A DNA stretch of 64,000 nucleotides from Jannaschia sp. CCS1 (lineage in GTDB: Bacteria; Pseudomonadota; Alphaproteobacteria; Rhodobacterales; Rhodobacteraceae). The stretch covers positions 2,852,001 to 2,916,000 of the forward strand of contig NC_007802.1 of the NCBI RefSeq assembly GCF_000013565.1, read 5' to 3'. The notes beneath the pieces were generated by a model. It saw only the letters and a program-made list of their open reading frames with translations, had not been told where the DNA came from and ran no database searches. This document shows positions 19,077-27,484 of this stretch, piece by piece. The position numbers were made by a program, and so were the translations under genes. How positions within the stretch are numbered: position 1 is the first letter of the stretch; each line of letters starts with the position of its first letter.

Positions 19077-20108
19077 ATGTCCCAATATACCGCCGCCGCC
19101 ATGCCCGCCGGCCCGATTGCCGCCGACCTTCGGTCTGACACGGTTACGCAGCCCTGTGCGGCCATGCGCGCGGCGATGGCAGGGGCCGAGGTGGGCGATG
19201 ACGTTTACGGCGACGACCCCTGCATCAACCGGCTGGAGGCCTCTCTGGCCGAGCGGTTGGGCAAGGACGAGGGGCTGTTTGTCCCGTCCGGCACGCAGTC
19301 GAACCTTCTCGCTATGCTTGCCCATTGCGGCCGGGGTGAAGAGGTGATCGCGGGCGACAGCTACCACGTGATCCGCTACGAGGCGGCGGGGGCGTCGGTC
19401 TTGGGGGGCGTGCCGCTTCACGCGCTGAACGTGGCGGACGATGGTGCGGTCGAGGCGGGGGATGTGACGGCGGCGATCAAGGACGACGACAGCCACCACC
19501 CGATCAGCCGTTTGTTATCTTTGGAGAATACCAATTACGGACGCGCCATCCCCCTGCCCCGCATGACAGCCGCGATTGACGCGGGCCGCGCGGGTGGCCT
19601 CAACCTGCATCTGGACGGCGCGCGGTTTTTCAACGCGATCACGGCTCTTGGGTGCACGGAGACGGAGCTTGCGGGTCCGTTCGACACGGTGTCCGTCTGC
19701 CTCTCCAAAGGGTTGGGGGCCCCGGTGGGCTCGGTCCTCGTCGGGCCTCCGGACCTGCTGGCCGCCGCGCGGCGGATGCGAAAGATGCTTGGCGGCGGCA
19801 TGCGGCAGGCGGGTGTTCTGGCCGCCGCCGGGCTTCACGCCCTAGAACACAATGTTAAAAGATTGGCCGACGATCACGCCCGGGCCGAAGCGCTGGCCGC
19901 ACATCTGTCCAATCTGGGGCTCGGCGACGTCAGCCAGGCCACCAACATGGTTTTCCTGACCCCGCATCCGGGCGTGGATCTGGCCCCCCTTGCGGACCAC
20001 GGTATCCGAACCTCTGCGCCGGAACCCGCCCTGCGGCTGGTCCTGCACCGTGACATCGACGATGGGGCCTTCGACACGGTTCTGAAGGCATTCTCAGCCT
20101 GCGCCTAA
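19077..20108 (+). CDS. ltaE: Low-specificity L-threonine aldolase
   Basis: A PLP enzyme that splits L-threonine or allo-threonine to glycine and acetaldehyde. The 343-aa protein shows DLRSDTVTQP at the N-terminus, EVGDDVYGDDPCINRLE, the LHLDGARFFNA aspartate segment and the PLP lysine in VSVCLSKGLGAPVGS. I use the ATG at 19077 (MSQYTAAAMP) rather than an upstream GTG-type extension that overlaps the tauR promoter. It is divergent from tauR; no functional link with taurine is evident apart from shared acetaldehyde/glycine chemistry. Confidence 0.92.
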   Translation: MSQYTAAAMPAGPIAADLRSDTVTQPCAAMRAAMAGAEVGDDVYGDDPCINRLEASLAERLGKDEGLFVPSGTQSNLLAMLAHCGRGEEVIAGDSYHVIRYEAAGASVLGGVPLHALNVADDGAVEAGDVTAAIKDDDSHHPISRLLSLENTNYGRAIPLPRMTAAIDAGRAGGLNLHLDGARFFNAITALGCTETELAGPFDTVSVCLSKGLGAPVGSVLVGPPDLLAAARRMRKMLGGGMRQAGVLAAAGLHALEHNVKRLADDHARAEALAAHLSNLGLGDVSQATNMVFLTPHPGVDLAPLADHGIRTSAPEPALRLVLHRDIDDGAFDTVLKAFSACA

Positions 20109-20368
20109 GGGGTGGCGACGCTTGGGGCCGGACCGCCCCGCTCCATCATCAGGCTGGCAAGGTAGGGCACCGATAGGCCGAGGGCGATGATCGCCCCCAC
20201 GATGATCACCCACCGCAAACCCGACATCACCCGGCGCAGGATCTGTTCCACCGCGAACCAGGTGAACAGGCCCAAGCCGAATGCCACCGTCCCCGGCAGA
20301 TCATTGACCGACGATCCGATGCGCACGATCCAATCCGTGAGGCTTTGCACGAGTGTGCCGAAATCCAT
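20105..20368 (-). CDS. Small inner-membrane protein (87 aa)
   Basis: Two predicted transmembrane segments: residues about 28-45 (TVAFGLGLFTWFAVEQIL) and 52-73 (RWVIIVGAIIALGLSVPYLA). The short N-terminal part is amphipathic and the C-terminus is Pro/Ala-rich. The start is the ATG at 20368; the longer open frame upstream runs into the promoter of the divergent aminotransferase. It converges with the threonine aldolase gene and overlaps its stop by 4 bp. No family is recognised. Confidence 0.6.
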   Translation of the reverse strand: MDFGTLVQSLTDWIVRIGSSVNDLPGTVAFGLGLFTWFAVEQILRRVMSGLRWVIIVGAIIALGLSVPYLASLMMERGGPAPSVATP

Positions 20369-20493
20369 GGCCGCGTCCCTTCCGTTGTGCGCCCGTGGTG
20401 CCTGAGCGCGCGCCGAAATTCCAGAGGGCACGGACAACCGTGACAAGTCGGCCCGCCTTCGCCACAAAGGGCGCAACAGCAGCGAGGCCGCAG

Positions 20494-21420
20494 ATGTCAG
20501 ACACGCACACCACCCACGACGCCCTGGAAGATCCGCGCAACGCGGACATCCTGATCTATGTGAACGGCGATCTCGTTCACCGGGACGACGCGAAGGTCTC
20601 GGTCTATGACAGCGGGTTTCTGCTTGGCGATGGCATGTGGGAAGGTCTGCGCCTTTATGACGGGGTGTGGAGCTTTTTTGACGACCACATGGACCGCTTC
20701 TTCGACAGTTGCAAAGCGGTGTCGCTGGATGTGGGCATGGACCGAGCCGGAGTTTTCGCGGCGCTGGAGGCCACGCGGAAGGCCAACGATATGCACACGG
20801 ATGTGCATTGCCGCCTGATGCTGACCCGTGGCGTGAAAGTGAAGCCGTTCCAGCACCCATCGCTATCGCGCTCCGGCCCGACGCTGGTGATTATCTGTGA
20901 GCATTCCAAGCCGGTTGACCGGCTGCAGGGCGCGGGCATCCGGCTGGCGACCGTCCCGCAGGTGCGCGGATTGCCGATGAGCCAGGACGCGAAATACAAC
21001 AGCCATTCCAAGCTGAATTGCGTCATTGCCTGCCTGCAGGCCGAACAGGCGGGCGCAGATGAGGGGTTGATGCTGGACCCCAATGGCTTCGTGAACACCA
21101 CCAATGCGTGCAACTTCTTCATCGTGCGCAAGGGGGAGGTTTGGACCTCCACCGGGGATTATTGCATGAACGGGGTGACGCGGCAGAAGGTGATCGACCT
21201 GTGCCGGGCCGAGGGGATTGCGGTGTTCGAGAAGAACTTCTCGCTCTACGAGGCTGTGTCGGCAGATGAGGCGTTTCTGACCGGTACCTTCGGGGCACAG
21301 ACCCCGGTGGCGGAGATCGACGGGAAGGCCATTGGTAATGGCGAACGCCCCATCACCACACGCATTCAGGCCGCCTATAAGGCGTTGATCGCGCACCATA
21401 TTGCGGAGATGCGCAGCTAG
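20494..21420 (+). CDS. Class IV (D-amino acid / branched-chain type) aminotransferase
   Basis: A 308-aa PLP fold-type-IV aminotransferase. It shows VYDSGFLLGDGMWEGLRLYDG near the N-terminus, the PLP lysine in SQDAKYNSHSKLN, and the phosphate-binding segments NGFVNTTNACNFF and GVTRQKVIDLC with the final TGTFGAQTPVAEIDG motif. Members include branched-chain aminotransferase, D-alanine aminotransferase and aminodeoxychorismate lyase, and substrate cannot be fixed from sequence. The ATG at 20494 lies well after the start of the open frame and matches the family N-terminus. It ends 4 bp into the convergent phnM stop. Confidence 0.85.
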   Translation: MSDTHTTHDALEDPRNADILIYVNGDLVHRDDAKVSVYDSGFLLGDGMWEGLRLYDGVWSFFDDHMDRFFDSCKAVSLDVGMDRAGVFAALEATRKANDMHTDVHCRLMLTRGVKVKPFQHPSLSRSGPTLVIICEHSKPVDRLQGAGIRLATVPQVRGLPMSQDAKYNSHSKLNCVIACLQAEQAGADEGLMLDPNGFVNTTNACNFFIVRKGEVWTSTGDYCMNGVTRQKVIDLCRAEGIAVFEKNFSLYEAVSADEAFLTGTFGAQTPVAEIDGKAIGNGERPITTRIQAAYKALIAHHIAEMRS

Positions 21421-22595
21421 GCCGCACGCCGCCCCGCCGACCAGACCGATTGCAGCACCGGCACGCCGTCCATCGTGCGAAAGCGAATGACATCCGCCCG
21501 TTGCCCCACGGCCAGAGCCCCCCGATCCGTCAGACCTGCGGCACGGGCGGGCGTCGTTGTGACCGTGGCCATGGCGCGGGCCATGTCGCCCCAAAGCGCG
21601 CCCAACCGGACGGCGGAGAACAACAGGGCCGACGGCACGTAGTCTGACGACAGGATGTCCAACAGCCCCGCCTCCGCCAATTCACCCGCCGCAACATTGC
21701 CGGAATGCGACGCGCCCCGGATCAGGTTCGGCGCGCCCATCATCACGGCGATCCCCGCGTCCCGGCAGGCCTCGGCCGCCACACGGGTCGTCGGAAACTC
21801 GGCCAGCGCCACGCCATGGTGCTTGGAGCGCGCGACATGATCCGGCGTGGTGTCATCGTGGCTTGCCATCGCCGCGCCAAAGCGGTGGGCGGCGGCCACG
21901 GCGGCGGCCTCATGATCGTCGCGCACCTCGTCCCCCAGCGCGATCCGCGTGCGCACATGCTCCTCAAACGTGCCCTGCGACAGGCCGTGTTTGCCGCGCA
22001 TGTAGATCTCATATTGCTTGAGGTCGGCGAATTGTCTCTGCCCCGGCGTATGATCCATGAGCGAGACGATCCCCACACGATCCTCGACCCCGAACTCCTC
22101 CAGCTCCTCCAGAAGAGTGTGCGAACAGATCTCGGCCCGCAGGTGCAGATGGTGGCTGATCCGAAACGCGCCGTTCTTCCGCGCCCCGCGCATCTCATTG
22201 GCCAGATCCCGGGCATATCGCACCCAACTGGCATCGCCCTTCGCCTTCAACGACCCCACGCGGATGGCGTCGAAGACCGTCGTGATCCCGCAGGACGCAA
22301 TCTCCGCATCATGGGCGATCAGGGCGGCGGCGTGGGGCCAGTGGACCGCCGGACGGGGGCGGATGTGACGCTCCAGATTGTCGGTGTGCAATTCCACGAG
22401 GCCCGGGGCGACGATATCCCCGCCACAATCCACGGCCCCGTTGGGCACGGCGGCGCCTTTGGTGATCTCTGCGATCTTGCCGTCGGACAGGGTGATCTGG
22501 CCGCGCATCTCACCGTCGGGCAGGATCAGACGGGCATTGGCAAGGGTCATTGGCCGGGGCCATAAGGGCTCGGGCATGGGATGGGTCTCAGGCAT
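21417..22595 (-). CDS. phnM: Alpha-D-ribose 1-methylphosphonate 5-triphosphate diphosphatase PhnM
   Basis: PhnM removes pyrophosphate from the C-P lyase intermediate ribose 1-methylphosphonate 5-triphosphate. It is an amidohydrolase-type metal enzyme; visible are the N-terminal beta domain (TLANARLILPDGEMRGQ), the metal ligands in DIVAPGLVELHTDNLERH, FRISHHLHLRAE, and MASHDDTTPDH plus AEFPTT. I place the start at 22595 (GAGG site 5 bp upstream); ATGs at 22577 and 22550 are alternatives, and the last best matches homologues. It is followed upstream by DUF1045 on the opposite strand, so transcription from phnN would run antisense across that gene. Confidence 0.92.
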   Translation of the reverse strand: MPETHPMPEPLWPRPMTLANARLILPDGEMRGQITLSDGKIAEITKGAAVPNGAVDCGGDIVAPGLVELHTDNLERHIRPRPAVHWPHAAALIAHDAEIASCGITTVFDAIRVGSLKAKGDASWVRYARDLANEMRGARKNGAFRISHHLHLRAEICSHTLLEELEEFGVEDRVGIVSLMDHTPGQRQFADLKQYEIYMRGKHGLSQGTFEEHVRTRIALGDEVRDDHEAAAVAAAHRFGAAMASHDDTTPDHVARSKHHGVALAEFPTTRVAAEACRDAGIAVMMGAPNLIRGASHSGNVAAGELAEAGLLDILSSDYVPSALLFSAVRLGALWGDMARAMATVTTTPARAAGLTDRGALAVGQRADVIRFRTMDGVPVLQSVWSAGRRAA

Positions 22596-22614
22596 GGCAA
22601 CCTCGGAGGGTGAA

Positions 22615-23289
22615 GTGGACGGGTTCAAACGGTACGGGCTGTATGTGGTGCCAGACGGCGCGCTGTTTGCGGCGGGCTCTGCCTGGCTGGGATGGGACAG
22701 CGTCGCGGGCGCGTCGGTCACGCAACCGACGGTTTCGGGTCTGGATGCAGAGGCTTTGACAGCCACCCCACGCAAATATGGCTTCCACGGCACGATCAAG
22801 CCGCCATTTGCCTTGATGGATGGGACGAACGCCGCGGGCCTTGACGCTGCAGCCCGCTGGTTCTGCGCGGGCCGCGTCCCGGTGGAGATCCCGGCCCTCG
22901 ACATCCGCCGTCTTGGCACCTTCGTGGCGCTGGTTCCATCGGCGCCATCGGAGGGCCTCGCCGACCTCGCAGGGGCAGCCGTTGAGGCGCTGGACCCGTT
23001 CCGGGCACCGCCGTCTGAGGCCGAGCTTGCGCGCCGTCGCAAGCCGGGCCTCAGTGATCGCCAGGAGACTATGTTGCAGCGTTGGGGGTATCCCTATTTG
23101 CGCGAAGAGTTCAGATTTCACATGACGTTGACGGGGCGCACCGCCGAGGCCGAGCGGGTGTGCACCGCCTTGGCGCAGCACTTCGCGCCGGTCCTGCCGC
23201 GGCCCTTCGTGATTGAAAGCCTCGCGCTGATGGGCGAGGACGCGGAGGGTGCGTTTCATCTGATCCACCGCTACCCCCTGTCCGGATAA
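22615..23289 (+). CDS. DUF1045 phosphonate-operon protein (2H-phosphoesterase-like)
   Basis: A protein of about 224 aa of the family found in phn operons (DUF1045), distantly related to 2H phosphoesterases; the two HxT motifs are visible as YGFHGTIKPPF and FRFHMTLTGR. A cyclic-phosphate phosphodiesterase role in phosphonate metabolism is plausible. I choose the GTG at 22615, 5 bp after a GGAGG site and giving VDGFKRYGLYVVP; the ATG at 22594 has a poorer ribosome site. It lies on the strand opposite to phnM and phnN and overlaps the end of phnN by 19 bp. Confidence 0.82.
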   Translation: MDGFKRYGLYVVPDGALFAAGSAWLGWDSVAGASVTQPTVSGLDAEALTATPRKYGFHGTIKPPFALMDGTNAAGLDAAARWFCAGRVPVEIPALDIRRLGTFVALVPSAPSEGLADLAGAAVEALDPFRAPPSEAELARRRKPGLSDRQETMLQRWGYPYLREEFRFHMTLTGRTAEAERVCTALAQHFAPVLPRPFVIESLALMGEDAEGAFHLIHRYPLSG

Positions 23290-23834
23290 AGCGCGTCGAG
23301 CGCCGTGGCGATGCTGTCGGCCAGTGAACCGGAATTGTCGATCTCGATCACCTTCAGGCCATCGGGCAAAGCCGGGGCTGGCCGCGTCAGGCGCGCTGCC
23401 GCGTCGCGCCCCATTTCGCGTCCCCTGCGGGCCACGCGCTGTGCCAGGACATCGGGCGGCGCGGTTATGTGTAACACGACCATGTTCTCAAAAACTCCTT
23501 CGGCCTCCGCCAGCGCCCCGCGAGAGAGGTTGGCAAGCACGTCCAGCCCTCTGTCCAACGCCTCTTGCACCCCGGTCGGGATCCCATAGTTCAACCCATG
23601 GGCCTGCCAGTGCAGCGCAAAGTCACCCCGCGCGGCCTTCATGGCGAATGTGGCCTCCGAGACGGCATCAAAAGCCTCCCCTCCCGCAGTGCTGGCCCGG
23701 GTGATGACCCGCCTTGCGCTTTGCAGTTCCGGGCGCGCGGCACACAGCCCGTCCATCACGCTGTCCTTGCCCGCTCCGGACGGGCCGATAACGGCGATCA
23801 GCCGACCTTTGGGAGTGGGCTCGGGGCTAGACAT
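23271..23834 (-). CDS. phnN: Ribose 1,5-bisphosphate phosphokinase PhnN
   Basis: PhnN phosphorylates ribose 1,5-bisphosphate to PRPP, the last step that recycles the C-P lyase product. The 187-aa guanylate-kinase-like P-loop protein has Walker A AVIGPSGAGKDSVMDGL, the substrate segment RRVITRAS and the Arg-rich RVARRGREMG lid. It starts at 23834, divergent from phnF across a 94-bp region with a probable PhnF operator. The other phn genes (phnG-L, transporter) are not in this window. Confidence 0.93.
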   Translation of the reverse strand: MSSPEPTPKGRLIAVIGPSGAGKDSVMDGLCAARPELQSARRVITRASTAGGEAFDAVSEATFAMKAARGDFALHWQAHGLNYGIPTGVQEALDRGLDVLANLSRGALAEAEGVFENMVVLHITAPPDVLAQRVARRGREMGRDAAARLTRPAPALPDGLKVIEIDNSGSLADSIATALDALYPDRG

Positions 23835-23856
23835 CTTGCGGCGTTGTCCATTTAAT

Positions 23857-23871
23857 TATACAACTATACAA
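23857..23871. promoter_or_regulatory. Probable PhnF operator between phnN and phnF
   Basis: TATACAA at 23857-23863 and again at 23865-23871 form a tight direct repeat in an AT-rich patch of the phnN-phnF divergent promoter region. HutC-type GntR regulators such as PhnF usually bind short AT-rich repeats in such a place. Inferred from position and pattern only. Confidence 0.45.
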
Positions 23872-23928
23872 ATTCTTACCGTGCGAGCCCGGGCCCGCGC
23901 AACACCTTTCATCGGGAGGTCCACAAAA

Positions 23929-24645
23929 TTGGGACGCACGGCACTGTGGACGTCGATTCTTGAGACCTTGGCCGAGGAAGTCTCCAACGGCCATTACGGC
24001 CCCGGGGATCGCCTGCCCACCGAGGCACAATTGGCCAAGCGCTTCGGCGTGAACCGCCACACCGTGCGGCGGGCGCTTGGTGGTCTGGCAGAGCGGGATA
24101 TTGTTTTCGCGCGGCGGGGCGCTGGCGTGTTCGTGCGCCACGTCCCCACCCCCTACCCGATTGGTCGCCGCGTGCGCTTTCATCAAAACCTGGTGGCGGC
24201 CAACCGGGTGCCGGAACGCCGGACTCTCCACCTGGAGACGCGGGCCGCCGATATGGAAGAGGCCGACGCGTTGGCCCTCTCACACACCGCGCAGGTCCAC
24301 GTATATGAGGGGGTCAGCCTGTCAGACGGCGTGCCGCTGGCAACCTTCACATCCATCTTTCCGGCAGAGCGGTTCCCGGATTTGCCAAAGGTCCTGGAGG
24401 AGGTGAACTCTGTCACAAAGACCTTCGCGGCGTTCGAGGTTGAGGATTACACACGGGCGCGCACCGACGTCACGGCACAGATCGCCTCCAGCACACAGGC
24501 CGCCCTCCTTGCCCTGCGTCCCGGCGACGCGCTTCTCGGCACAATCAGCGTCAATGTAGACGGAGCGGGCACACCCATCGAATATGGACGCACATGGTTT
24601 GCGGCCGACCGGGTTACGCTGACGCTGTCAGGGTACGAGAGCTGA
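23929..24645 (+). CDS. phnF: Phosphonate utilisation regulator PhnF (GntR/HutC family)
   Basis: A 238-aa GntR regulator with N-terminal winged helix (ILETLAEEVSNGHYGPGDRL, EAQLAKRFGVNRHTVRRALGGL) and a C-terminal UTRA ligand-binding domain of the HutC type (HLETRAADMEEADAL..., YEGVSLSDGVPLATFTSIFP, IEYGRTWFAADR). It should repress phn genes. The frame is open far upstream, but a GGGAGG site at 23914-23919 precedes the TTG at 23929 with suitable spacing, and this start gives the usual family length. It is divergent from phnN. Confidence 0.88.
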   Translation: MGRTALWTSILETLAEEVSNGHYGPGDRLPTEAQLAKRFGVNRHTVRRALGGLAERDIVFARRGAGVFVRHVPTPYPIGRRVRFHQNLVAANRVPERRTLHLETRAADMEEADALALSHTAQVHVYEGVSLSDGVPLATFTSIFPAERFPDLPKVLEEVNSVTKTFAAFEVEDYTRARTDVTAQIASSTQAALLALRPGDALLGTISVNVDGAGTPIEYGRTWFAADRVTLTLSGYES

Positions 24646-25084
24646 CACGCCGAGGCGGCGGGCCGCCAGAGGTCCGCAACCAGCCGTGGCCCCAATCCGA
24701 GGCGGGCTTTGTGCCCTCACCCAATGAGATAGGCATCACGTAATTCGACCGCGTTTTGCCGGTCGGGGCGCGGGTCGCCCTCACGACGTCCTCCACGGCA
24801 CAGGCCATACGATTGCAATCGCGTCCTCTTTCGGAGCTGAGAAGACTGACATTCGGTCCCTCCAGAACGGCCAGCCAGCGCAGGCCCCCCCACCGAATTC
24901 CAGGTTTTCAGCCACCCTCCGGAGGGAGAACGGCCTTGAATTTCGCGCAAAAGCGCCAACCCCAATCGACATAGTTCACCGGCGCTCCGATGACCTCTCT
25001 CATGCATCTTGGATGCCATGCGGGTCGGCTTTGATGATCTGCCGCACATTCGGATGCCGCCACGAATGGTAACTGCGACCTAAA
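24646..25084. other. Non-coding or decayed chromosomal flank left of the integrative element
   Basis: About 440 bp between phnF and the left attachment repeat. Short open frames exist on the minus strand (for example 24614-24808 and 24717-25049), but they overlap each other in different frames, one runs into phnF, and none resembles a known protein. I see no RNA gene. Before the insertion this DNA would have lain directly downstream of tRNA-Phe. Confidence 0.5.
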
Positions 25085-25100
25085 TGGTGCCCGGGGGCGG
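25085..25100. repeat. Left attachment site (attL core)
   Basis: TGGTGCCCGGGGGCGG, identical to the 3'-terminal 16 bases (complement) of tRNA-Phe at 37361-37376. Identity stops right after the core on the chromosomal side, and on the island side both copies are close to GCATAACC (25100-25107; 37323-37330). Confidence 0.85.
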
Positions 25101-25138
25101 CATAACCTATTGTTTTAATTATAATAAGAAACGAGGCG

Positions 25139-25199
25139 GTGGGACTTTTTTCTTTCACCATGTTTATTGAATTTTTCCGGATTTGTGTCCCACTTTTCC
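25139..25199. repeat. Left arm-type integrase sites (GTGGGAC repeats)
   Basis: GTGGGAC followed by T6 at 25139-25151 and its inverted counterpart GTCCCACTTTT at 25187-25197. The same two heptamers recur near the right end at 37279-37285 and 37307-37313. Heptamer repeats flanking the core on both sides are what integrase arm-binding sites look like. Confidence 0.55.
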
Positions 25200-25429
25200 G
25201 AGGGTGCTGCAGGTTGGAAATTCCCGTTTTCAAATAGCGCTGCTTTGGCGTGTGCTTGGACGTGATCGCTGCAGTCTTTGCTAATGAACCCAGACGATCG
25301 CGAACTAGTATTAGCTGTGCGGGCTACGCGATGTTGATACCGGCGAAGATGCGATCCGCGCGAAAAAGTTTGATTTGACAATCGGTCACGACCAGAGCCC
25401 GCTCCCCCAGCCCCGCCGAAATCCTCCAC

Positions 25430-25900
25430 TCAGATGGGACGCGGCGGCGTTTCCGGGAAAAACAATCTGGTCGGAGACGGGCTTGGATGCCGAATAAATG
25501 CGAAGAGACCGCAGATCGTGTCGGCCCTGACGCCTTGTGCGAGCCCACATTCCCATACAATGGCGACCTTCCAGCCCATTTCGATTAAGGCTCTTTCGTT
25601 GCTGCAATCCCGCCGGACATTTGCTTCGAACTTCGCCTGCCAGAATTTGGGACGTGTCGCTGGAGTGCTCGCATACTTGCACCCGGCATGACGATGCCAG
25701 AAGCAACCGTGGACAAAAATGGCCGTTCGCCATTTCGGCAGCACGATATCGGGAGAACCAGGCAAAGATCGGACGTCCAGCCGGAACCTGAATCCTGCCG
25801 CATGCAGTTCTTGGCGAACCACCATTTCCGGTTTGGTGTTCCTTCGGCGGATCGAAGCCATCATCCTCGATCGCGTTTCCGCCGAAACGATGTCTACCAT
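25430..25900 (-). CDS. vsr: Very short patch repair endonuclease Vsr
   Basis: Vsr nicks DNA at T:G mismatches that arise when 5-methylcytosine deaminates, protecting sites methylated by the partner methyltransferase. The 156-aa protein has the hallmark N-terminus MMASIRRRNTKPEMVVRQEL, the catalytic Asp in SLPGSPDIVLPKWRTAIFVH, GCFWHRH with zinc-binding His/Cys (HAGCKYAS), and WKVAIVWECGL. It starts at 25900, divergent from the cytosine methyltransferase at 25976 with 75 bp between them, so the two share a control region. Vsr-like enzymes also occur as restriction nucleases, a possible alternative here. Confidence 0.92.
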   Translation of the reverse strand: MVDIVSAETRSRMMASIRRRNTKPEMVVRQELHAAGFRFRLDVRSLPGSPDIVLPKWRTAIFVHGCFWHRHAGCKYASTPATRPKFWQAKFEANVRRDCSNERALIEMGWKVAIVWECGLAQGVRADTICGLFAFIRHPSPSPTRLFFPETPPRPI

Positions 25901-25975
25901 CGATGAGTGCCCCCTTTGCCCCTGGCACGGCCTGCAGTCTTCAGTTTAGAAGGTTGCTCGAGAAAGGTGAAATGA

Positions 25976-27484
25976 ATGGACGGAAGCTTTGGCATTATCG
26001 ACCTCTTCGCTGGCCCAGGCGGCCTTGCGGAGGGGTTCTCCGCAGCAGGCCGCGAGACGGATACACGCATGAAGATCCGCCTCTCCATCGAGAAGGAGGC
26101 GACGGAGGTGCGCACACTTCGGCTGCGCGCATTCCTGCGTGGGTTCGATGGTGGCTTCCCGACGGAATACTACGCGGCACTCAACGCTAGCGAACCGCTA
26201 CCTGACTGGTCGGAGCTTTTTCCCGCCCGCTGGGCTGACGCCTGCAAGGAGGCGTGGCAAATGGAGTTGGGGCAGCCCGGTGTGTTCGAGGTGATCGCGA
26301 ACGTCCTCGATCGGACGCGCGAGGAACATGATGGTAACACCATCCTCATCGGCGGCCCCCCGTGCCAAGCCTACAGTCTGGCTGGACGTGCGAGAAACAA
26401 AGGTGTTGCGGACTACGTGGCAGAGAAGGATTCGAGGCATTTCCTCTACAGAGAGTACGTAGAGATTCTGAAGCGGCTAAGGCCCGCCGTCTTCGTCATG
26501 GAGAACGTCAAGGGCATGCTGTCCAGCAAGGTGAATGGCGGCGAGATCTTCGAGCGCGTCCTTGACGACCTACGCAACGCAGGTGACGGCTATACGCTCG
26601 TGCCTTTGTCTGCTCAGCGCAACCGTGAACATTTAGCGGCCCGGGACTTCATTGTACGCGCCGAGGAACACGGTGTCCCGCAGGCGAGGCATCGAGTGTT
26701 CGTCGTCGGCATACGCAATGATCTGCCGACGCCGGAAGGCGACATGCCCCTCATGCCAGCCGTAGATCAGAACTGCCGCGCGGATGTACATTCCGTTCTG
26801 GGCAGCCTGCCTGCACTTCGCAGCGGCCTGAGCCGTCAGCGAGACAATCCCGCAGCTTGGCGCAAAGTCGTACTTGAACACGCCAAACGTCTCATCGCCA
26901 GCAAGAAGGTGGATTCCGAACTGCGCCAGTATCTTGCAGAGCTGAAGAAAAGCAGTTTGGCGCGTGCATTCGAGCGTTGCCAGTCGACGAGGTCGTGTGA
27001 TGAGAGCGGGATGCCTCCCCAGCTTGCCGAATGGTTGATCGATCCCGCTCTGCAGCGGATCAGCGGACACGAGACCCGTGCGCATATCGCCGCGGATCTA
27101 GGCCGATATCTTTTCGTCTCGGCCTTTGGACGTGAGTACGGCCGATCGCCCAAGCTCTCCGAATTTCCCGACTATCTGCTACCTGCTCACCGAAATCGCT
27201 ATAGCGGAGCCTTCGCTGACAGGTTCCGGGTGCAGATAGCCGAACGTCCCTCCAGCACGGTCACTAGCCACATCTCGAAGGATGGCCACTATTTCATCCA
27301 TCCGGATCCGACTCAGGTCCGTTCACTAACAGTTCGCGAGGCCGCGCGCCTCCAGACCTTCCCGGACAACTACGTCTTTTGCGGAAACAGGACACAGCAA
27401 TATCATCAGGTCGGAAACGCGGTTCCTCCGTTCCTAGCGCTACGGATCGCACGTGTGATCCGAGACATTATGGGGCGCTTCTGA
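25976..27484 (+). CDS. DNA (cytosine-5-)-methyltransferase of the tRNA-Phe island
   Basis: A 502-aa C5 cytosine methyltransferase. Motif I is FGIIDLFAGPGGLAEGF (SAM binding), motif IV is ILIGGPPCQAYSLAGRAR with nucleophile C130, motif VI is VFVMENVKGML, motif VIII carries QARHRVFVVGIR, and motifs IX-X are SLTVREAARLQTFPD and QVGNAVPP. The insert between motifs I and IV (about residues 30-120) and the long region from 270 to 400 are larger than in simple Dcm enzymes, so the target domain is unusual. The ATG at 25976 follows AAAGGTGA. The target sequence cannot be read off. The last 79 bp overlap the convergent DUF6339-like gene. Confidence 0.93.
   Translation: MDGSFGIIDLFAGPGGLAEGFSAAGRETDTRMKIRLSIEKEATEVRTLRLRAFLRGFDGGFPTEYYAALNASEPLPDWSELFPARWADACKEAWQMELGQPGVFEVIANVLDRTREEHDGNTILIGGPPCQAYSLAGRARNKGVADYVAEKDSRHFLYREYVEILKRLRPAVFVMENVKGMLSSKVNGGEIFERVLDDLRNAGDGYTLVPLSAQRNREHLAARDFIVRAEEHGVPQARHRVFVVGIRNDLPTPEGDMPLMPAVDQNCRADVHSVLGSLPALRSGLSRQRDNPAAWRKVVLEHAKRLIASKKVDSELRQYLAELKKSSLARAFERCQSTRSCDESGMPPQLAEWLIDPALQRISGHETRAHIAADLGRYLFVSAFGREYGRSPKLSEFPDYLLPAHRNRYSGAFADRFRVQIAERPSSTVTSHISKDGHYFIHPDPTQVRSLTVREAARLQTFPDNYVFCGNRTQQYHQVGNAVPPFLALRIARVIRDIMGRF

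Noticed and set aside
24614-25049. Short minus-strand open frames between phnF and the island
   Set aside because: They overlap each other in different frames, one runs into phnF, and none resembles a known protein; possibly gene remnants but not supportable.
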